From Antedon bifida (lineage: Eukaryota > Echinodermata > Crinoidea > Comatulida > Antedonidae): a stretch of DNA of 64,000 bases. This document shows positions 57,060 through 64,000 of the stretch, piece by piece. The position numbers and the translations under genes were made by a program. Each line of letters opens with the position of its first letter. The stretch's first letter is position 1. The notes under the pieces are model-generated. The model ran no database searches and was not told where the DNA came from. It was given only the letters and a program-made list of their open reading frames with translations. The stretch spans positions 11,439,395 through 11,503,394 of the forward strand of contig OY727100.1 in NCBI GenBank assembly GCA_963402885.1, written 5' to 3'.

Positions 57060-57140
57060 AAGGCCATTATACAAGTCAGTCGCGTGCGCAAATTTGAGTC
57101 AGTGTATACTGACCGACCGACCTACCGACCGAAACTGCTG
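57060..57140 (+). mobile_element. Family C short element, copy 3 (partial)
   Basis: AAGGCCATTATACAAGTC, AGTCGCG at 57078-57084, then GACCGACCGACC repeats. The 3' hairpin seen in the other copies is missing. Confidence 0.5.
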
Positions 57141-59119
57141 AAAATGTTTAAAAATCTTGAAACATTAAAAAAAATATATGTATTTGCCTCCGAGTAATAA
57201 TATCCACCGTCAAAATAATGATAGGCACTAACTAATCACGTTTTCTATCAACGTGGCTTTTGATCGTCTGCCAAAGGCTTCTTTATTTTGCCATGTACTT
57301 CTTCTTCAAAGCTAAACTGAAATATCTTATGGTAGTCTTACTATTTACATACACTGTCCAACCCATACTTTCCACCCGATACATGAGCGTTATCACGTTT
57401 AGAGACAATAAACATAATGCAGCATCGCGTCTTTTGACAGAAACATTCTTTCTATTCTTTATTGAATTTTACTCTTTAGTTTCATCCATTCTTTTGTTGA
57501 GTTACCTGTTTAATTTCCAAAATTGGAGTGAAGCAACTGAAAACTATACGTCAATACAAATAAATATTATGTTGTTTATCTCGTAAAGCATGGAACGTTT
57601 TAATTAGTCTGTAAGATCTGTCTATAATGTGTAAATTACGCACTCTAATTCAACATGATTTACGTACAAAGTGATACGCTGAATCGACAAATTCATAACA
57701 TTCAAAGGTTGCTGTCTGCCATCAATAGAGTGCCATTACCAGGTCAAATGTAAAAAAAGCACATACTTGAATATGTACAATTTTCTAGAAGATGTGTGTA
57801 TGTAGCCTAGACGTCAATAATATGATAATATCGGTTTTTTTTAATACATAACATATTAAATACCATAAATACATAGTTCAGTTTTTATTTCTTTTAATCG
57901 CCTTTTAAGCACATAATATACTAAAAGATATAGGTCTTTTCTTATTATTGCTTTCTTGCAATTTTATGGGCATCAACTTGAGCTTTTGGCAGTAACAAAA
58001 TAGCAACATGACGTTATTATAAAAACATAACTGTATGTGATAGATCTATAATAAATAGCTAACCAAATATACTTGGTGTTCCGAGTCTAAAATTTCAAAT
58101 TTGATACGTTTTTACCGAGTATTTAAATCCGTTACTAAGCTTAAACCATGTAGAAGCAATATGTATCTCCCTTGGGTACGCTTGGTCCGGTATCGCTACT
58201 ATATATGTTACAATTTGAAAAAATAACAAATAAACTCTCTTTTTGCTAGCATTAACAGACATAATGATATCTGAGATTGCTATAGTAATCTCAGACGATA
58301 TCGGAACAACATTACGAGATTAAGTGATTTAGCTTCAGTTAAAGCTAAATCTCTATCAAGACACCTCCAATAAAGAGCACATGTATCGTAAACTACTGAG
58401 GCTGAACGGATTCCAATCCAGAGGCTTTCAAGCATACGATGAAAGCAAAATTAAGACCTAACCCGTTGCTGAATATCTAAACGTATCAAGCAGAAGAACA
58501 GGGTAAACGTTTCAAAGTTTGGCCAATATTACCTTACAATACCCGATTCATACATACAACAAAAATGCAACATGGGCATGTACAACGTTTTCACGCGCTA
58601 GTTAAAATGTGTTATTGCTTTTTGTAATCCGGTATTAGCTCATTGTATGCATTCTAAAACTCTATTTTAAAATCGTAGTGGTACTCTGGCCACTGATAAA
58701 TGATCTGAACTCTGTGTTTGTGACTCTAAAGTACGCTACCCAACAAAATAACAGAACTGGAAGGTGTAGCCTAAAAATATTCGATAGTCTTCCACACCGA
58801 TATCGTATTCTATATGGGATTATATATCCTTTATTTAAGTTGGTCAATTTCCTTTGATAATATCGGTTTCTCTTTTCGACCAAACATTAATCCATATATT
58901 GATGTAACACCATCATTCTCTCCCCCGCAAACGCCCACATATAAACATAAAATCATATCAATAATATTATTTTGAATTATAAACCTAACGATTATGGACA
59001 TGTGCATGTGGATTTCGACATCGTCTTCCGTCCACGACCCTACAATCGATTAAACATAACTTCATTAACACTTTTAAATATATTTATATACCTGTACATA
59101 CATTGTTGAAATTGTTGTG

Positions 59120-59200
59120 TGTTGTATGTGCACGGCCCCAGGGAAGAGCAACCATGGGTTGATCTCTGGGCCTCCGTGGTTAAATAAAGTTGAATTGAAT
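59120..59200 (+). mobile_element. Probable retroelement 3' end
   Basis: GCACGGCCCCAGGGAAGAGC and GGGCCTCCGTGG in otherwise AT-rich DNA, ending GTTAAATAAAGTTGAATTGAATT. The short terminal repeat and GC-rich hairpin are typical of CR1-like LINE or SINE 3' ends. Only the 3' end is recognised. Confidence 0.45.
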
Positions 59201-60246
59201 TATACAACTTTAATATCGAATAAAGGACATCAATTGGAGAAAAACATTTCAAGAAACGACACAATTATTACAATCTATTTCTTACAAACAGTCTAGTGGA
59301 GACTCGCACAAATAACCACCGAGTTTCTAAGAAAAAATACATCATAACAGATCAGCTTCTGTGACGTCACGTGTGAACTTTTAAAAGTTAATATAATTTA
59401 TTATTTTGCTTTCCTTTGAGGTTGGCGATTAAGGTAATAATTTATACGGAATGTGTTTCATCTCCATTTTCTACATCGAATACTCTAAGTAGAACAACTC
59501 GTTCAAGTGTTTATGGTGATTCAAACGGAAGCAAATCCAAATGTTCAAATGCAATCAAATAATTCATATTTTTCTCAGAAAAAATATAAATATAAAGCTA
59601 CAGGTAGTTTTCAAATTTATCACTAATTGTCTAATATTTTTTATTGTTTTTATTTATTTTTTTGCTGAATAGGCCAATGTTCACGTATTTCTCGTATGCG
59701 AGTCCAATGTTTTTTGTTTTTTTTTTAAGCTTTAATTTTTTGTTATCAATACTTTTTCTTATAATATTATTTTGTGTGCTCAAATTTGATGTGCTACAGT
59801 GTTTCAATAAAAACAAAAACACCTGACTAATACTGGTATGTTCTTTCAGCGCCCGATACTAGCATTGGAGTATTTCAAAGTAACTCATTAATTGTTCACT
59901 TATTCAACCATTCTGTGAATTTAATTATTTTAATTGTATTTGATAAAAACTGAATGAACAATATCAATTATAGTCTTGGTCATTAGGTTTAAACAACACA
60001 GTTAACCCGTTTTGCCTGACTCCTCGTCATGCATTTACGTAATCGATAATTATGAACGATTAAGATTATCATAATTGATGGAATTACTGTGTTAATGAGC
60101 GTGTGTAAATATTATATTTTACGCCAATTTCTAACATAATTGTTGAAACGTTTCTGTCATTGCTGCTAACAATTCACACTGAGTTGACTATTGCAAACCA
60201 CTCATCAAAATATTGACGGTAGAGTTTGTACAACGAGTTTTACATC

Positions 60247-60283
60247 TATAAATAGCCAATGCAAACGCTAAGTCGTCATTCAT
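60247..60283 (+). promoter_or_regulatory. TATA box and initiator of the secreted-protein gene
   Basis: TATAAATAG at 60247-60255 with an initiator-like TCATTC about 24 bp downstream (60276-60281). The start codon at 60402 follows a leader of about 120 nt. The element is close to consensus and correctly placed. Confidence 0.65.
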
Positions 60284-60401
60284 ACGCCAACATCGCTAGG
60301 GTTGAGAACATTCTTTGAAACTGGTGACGTTACGCATCTAAGAAATAGGAATTCTTCAAGAAATACATATTGTGAAGTGAAAGAGGAAAAGAATAATAAT
60401 A

Positions 60402-60497
60402 ATGTCGAAAGTTGTCTTAATTTGCGTCTTATTCTCGCTTTATATTGTTAATTCACAGGGATACGGTGGCGGCGGAAACGCAATAGGAAATGCACCG
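60402..60497 (+). CDS. First exon of a secreted Gly-rich protein (gene continues beyond window)
   Basis: 96 nt coding for MSKVVLICVLFSLYIVNSQG then YGGGGNAIGNAP, followed by the donor GTAAGT in phase 0. The hydrophobic core with a likely cleavage after NS or NSQ is a clear signal peptide, followed by a Gly-rich start of the mature chain. No further exon was recognised before 64000, so the first intron may exceed 3.5 kb. The product is unknown. Confidence 0.7.
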
Positions 60498-63400
60498 GTA
60501 AGTTGTTTTTTTTCCCTATAAGTTTAATTTAGGCATAATGAATGTTGTATGTTATTTTTAGTTATTCCAGAAAATACTTTGAATTTGTCAAATTGGCCTT
60601 TTAAGGAACATTATGTCTACGTTTGTTTGGAAACCGTTAAATCATCGTTCCTATCGAAGTTGGTACTGATCTACGTTGGAAAGCTGCTCATATCAGATTT
60701 ATACAACTACCTACTACCGTAAATAAAAAAAATAGCATTTATGCCTAACTTTCTATACATAAACTACAAAGCGTATTCTGAAACGACTTTTAAATGTTTT
60801 ATAAGCGAAATTAATAATTTGTAAAAAGTAAAGTGACTATAGTGATTATAACTACAAAACATTCTATTCAAAACTTGATTTATTCCTCCTCATTTTCATG
60901 TTTTTATGGCAATACACAAAAACCACAAAAATGGGCCTACATTATAAAATCGATAACAAACAGGACTGGTTCGGATAAGTGTGATGTTTACTTTTCAAAT
61001 ATACAACGTTATCCAATATGCAGTATATCGGAACAATTTCCATTATCTTTAGGCCTATACTGTAGAATTTTATTTTGTTATCGCAAGTTTAATAACAAAA
61101 CTGTTCAGTGATGCAGAAAACCAATAAAAAAGACGATTTTATTTCATTATCCAAAGAAAATTGATTTTGTTTTTGTCATGGTACTAAGTGAATGTTTCTT
61201 TAAGTATTTCATTTGTCTAAACTGTTTATAAGATAAATTCTAAATTATATTTCCAAAATATTACAACTTTAATACACATTTTCTAATCTTTGACAGGTTA
61301 TTAACCGGAAAGTCAGAAAATCATTTTCAAAAGATAAATTGATTTTAAGATTTAATTCATATTTATTATTTCAAAAGGTAGACTAACTTGAGTTTTGAAA
61401 TAATAACTCCCGTAACAAGTAACGTAAGCTACATTAACGTCACACTTGTTCTTTAACAATGAAACGGAACAAGTGTGAATAGTAGCTTTAATTCCAAAGT
61501 ATCATAAGAATATTTGGTAATACAGTATCTCATTTATATCACATGTGCTGCTTGTATCACGCAAGGTTATGTTAAGGGTTAGGTTACTACTACATATAGT
61601 GAAACACATGTTGTATTACCAAATATTCATATTATACTTCGGAAATAGAAACAGTACCGAGAAACGGCTGCTTTAATGCCAAATTCAATCAAAAAAGAAT
61701 TCGAGCCTAAATTTGTCTATAATCCTATATACAGTATCTGGTTATTTTCTCTCCTTGTTCTATAGGTAAATAGTTCATATTATTTACTTTTTATTGTTGA
61801 TTATTGTGTAGGCCTTATGTGATGAAAATTAAAAGAAACCTTTAACTATGTTTCCATTAACGCAGCGAGTAAGCGTCGACCTATCGACACGTTTTAAAAT
61901 GTTATGGTCTTCGTTGTGTAACAAACATAACTACCATAAAAAGGCATTAGGTAAATGTTATATTATTTTTATGTAATTTGATTATTGTGTAAATGTGAGG
62001 CATTTTTTTTAAATGCTATCTATCTTTTCCGTAACGCAGCGAGATAGGCGTCTAGTGTTGACATATTAACACATTCAGTAACGCCACTTTAAATTATCAT
62101 TCGTTTTGGTCTTCGTTGTGACGTAACAAAACGGTTAATTTAAAATCAGTTCCATCAGGAGCGATTTTTCATTCTGTAATTAATGTCATTGATTTACGAT
62201 TCACTTATTCGTTATTATTAAAATGGCATTATTCATTGAATTATATGTGTAGTAATAACTGTACTATACTGCTACAACTACGTAATCAATTTGTGGGTGG
62301 CATTGTTGTTATTTCCAATACGAATAATCGTCTATCAATGATAATATTCAAAAGACAACTTTTCTTACACAATAATCTACTGATCTGAGTAAGAATGCAA
62401 AATATAATACTTACCCATTTAGGATTTTACCATTAACGAAATTAGACAACATAACAGACGACAAAAAACAAAAAATATAGATGCTTAGATATCGAAAAAT
62501 ATAAATAAACGCTTATTCTTATTATTATTTATAAGAAGGGAGATGGTAATCAATATATTTAAAGAAGTATTGGATGTGATTTTAAACAGTCTATGTGGCC
62601 CTGCGGACAGGCAAGCTCGTAGAAAATTCCAAACCAAAAATTGATAAACATTAGCCGTCTAAGAGTGTTTACTATATTATAATCGACCAACATCATCTAC
62701 AATCACAAAACGTTTAGAATTAAGTGTCGATATAAGAACATTTTGTATTTTTGTTACTTTACAGTCTACGTGAGTGTAATATAACGAGGCAATAATTATA
62801 CAATAATGTATGGGAATGCATTTTTCAAATAATCTGATCAGTCATCAATACCTTTACCTAAACTTACGTAATCAAGAAAATAACGTACTTAGGGAAATCT
62901 TACGATGCGTAAACAAAGGCAATTAACTGTTATTAAACATAGTGAATTTACATATTAATTTGCAATGTTTTCGACAATTACCGTCAATAATCACAAATTA
63001 ATGATGTACACGTGGCTATCAAGAAATAAATGGCATTAGCAACTCAATTATAGTTGTCAAGAGACGCAGTTATGCAAACAAGGAATAGTAAACAATAACA
63101 TGGCAACCTTCTAGAATTACTTTGTAGTGTTCCGCAAAGCAAGCGAATTGACCAATCAAAAGCGATGGATTATTCGAACTGTTCCTTTTCATTGGTCAAT
63201 TATCTTGAGTTGCGGCTTACTTTCTGGAGTTGCGTCCTAGTGGGAAACAAGATTAAGGCAAATCTGGTTTGCAAACCCCATTATCGTCGTGTCAAATAAA
63301 TAAATAAAACTAAATTTGAACTCCACGCAAACACAAAATGGATGAAACATCTGAACAATAACAGCAACTATTGTTCAGAAAAGTTCAGTTAACAGTTACC

Positions 63401-64000
63401 TGAACATTCTCAATAAACCAGTTATTCCGAGTTTTAAAAAATGTGCATGTTATCATTCAAGATTTCTATGATTATTCTAATGATTCTACGCAAAATTAGA
63501 AAACTTTAAGAATTTTTATTCAATCAAGAATTATATATTCAATGACAGCTTTCTACACCGATTACCTGAACTCCATTACACTGTAATTCGCATCATTAAT
63601 GTTACGATTTCTTGAGGACAAATTCAACATTTTATTATAATTTAATATCTACCGAAGTTGTCAAAATGTTCAGTTAAATCATAACGCGTAATAATTTGTG
63701 CAGAAGTTACTGTAGTAATAAAATTATCCATGATCCATAATAACGTGAGAAGTTGTTTTAAGACGCAGTGATCTTAGAGTAAATTGGGGATGTCTTTTAA
63801 TGTGTTAGAAAACACCTGCTGTTATTTTAAGTGCCCATTAGGCAATTAAACCTGCATGAAAAAAATGTTGTCAGATTTGTCGCATCAACATTAATTCCTG
63901 AAACTGAACTTTGACCTGTAGTCATTGAAAGCCCTTGTGGATATGGCATGTAAATGATACTAAAAATATACAAACTTAGAAACTAAATCTAAAAATGTTG
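60498..64000 (+). other. Probable first intron of the secreted-protein gene
   Basis: No exon recognised. A pair of related segments (61860-61925 and 62030-62115) share TAACGCAGCGAG and GTCTTCGTTGTG with GTAACAAA; these are an imperfect internal duplication. Otherwise AT-rich DNA with nothing I can name. Confidence 0.4.

Larger units (their letters stand above)
54548..60246. other. Intergenic stretch, no gene supported
   Basis: No open frame with a recognisable domain. It holds a solo hairpin AACTCGTC-CTGGT-GACGAGTT (55751-55771), a family C fragment (57060-57140) and a retroelement-like 3' end at 59120-59200 (GGTTAAATAAAGTTGAATTG). A hydrophobic open frame at 57260-57586 looks like AT-rich noise. 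Confidence 0.5.

Noticed and set aside
57260..57586. 108-codon hydrophobic frame
   Set aside because: Phe/Leu/Tyr-rich composition expected from AT-rich sequence; no conserved motif, signal or splice context.
61860..62115. Two similar segments with TAACGCAGCGAG as possible element ends
   Set aside because: Direct, imperfect and short; no inverted repeat or insertion evidence, so only noted under the intron.

Overview
The window is animal genomic DNA: AT-rich, gene-poor, with GT-AG introns, several non-LTR retrotransposons, a tRNA-derived SINE and many short dispersed repeats. The palindrome TAGGCCTA recurs from end to end. The gene content suggests an invertebrate deuterostome, perhaps an echinoderm or another ambulacrarian, but that assignment is inference. 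No bacterial, viral, rRNA, true tRNA or CRISPR features were seen.

Layout. Bases 1-10830 hold no gene that I can support: repeats, a 49-bp tandem array, a G-rich tract and an old dispersed repeat whose second copy lies at 45645-47650. Bases 10831-39015 (minus strand) hold one large gene for a secreted modular protein. A signal-peptide exon (38952-39015) is followed by single-domain EGF-like and Kunitz/BPTI-like exons, all flanked by phase-1 introns, so domains can be gained and lost without breaking the frame. The 5' part alternates EGF and Kunitz; the 3' part is EGF only and ends in decayed exons. Parts of the locus were duplicated recently (a 1.5-kb EGF+Kunitz cassette; a >2-kb block at 19715-22332 and 31666-33725; a 1.1-kb block at 11219-12318 and 14310-15545).

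Its introns carry a CR1/Jockey-like LINE with an inserted SINE (17400-20880), a 1.2-kb minisatellite (15795-16975), a 3.3-kb composite hairpin-ended element (26623-29927) and a second hairpin family (36330-38290). Bases 39800-45410 are nested retrotransposons: a plus-strand LINE with a minus-strand LINE inserted in it.

Bases 48556-51474 (plus) hold a complete six-exon Pax-type gene with paired domain and Ser50 homeodomain, most like eyegone. A third full-length copy of the hairpin-ended element lies 1.5 kb downstream. At 60247-60497 a TATA box and a signal-peptide first exon begin another secreted-protein gene that runs off the window.

The most unusual feature is a set of short element families with unrelated sequences but one shared layout: a 5' end beginning CTAG with a hairpin, a short motif, and a 3' hairpin that carries the same motif inverted, ending CTAA or GTAA. 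Paralogous empty sites inside the EGF/Kunitz gene give the ends of one composite insertion to within a base or two, with no target duplication beyond that ambiguity, and three terminators stand in a row at its 3' end. This fits rolling-circle (Helitron/Helentron-like) non-autonomous elements.
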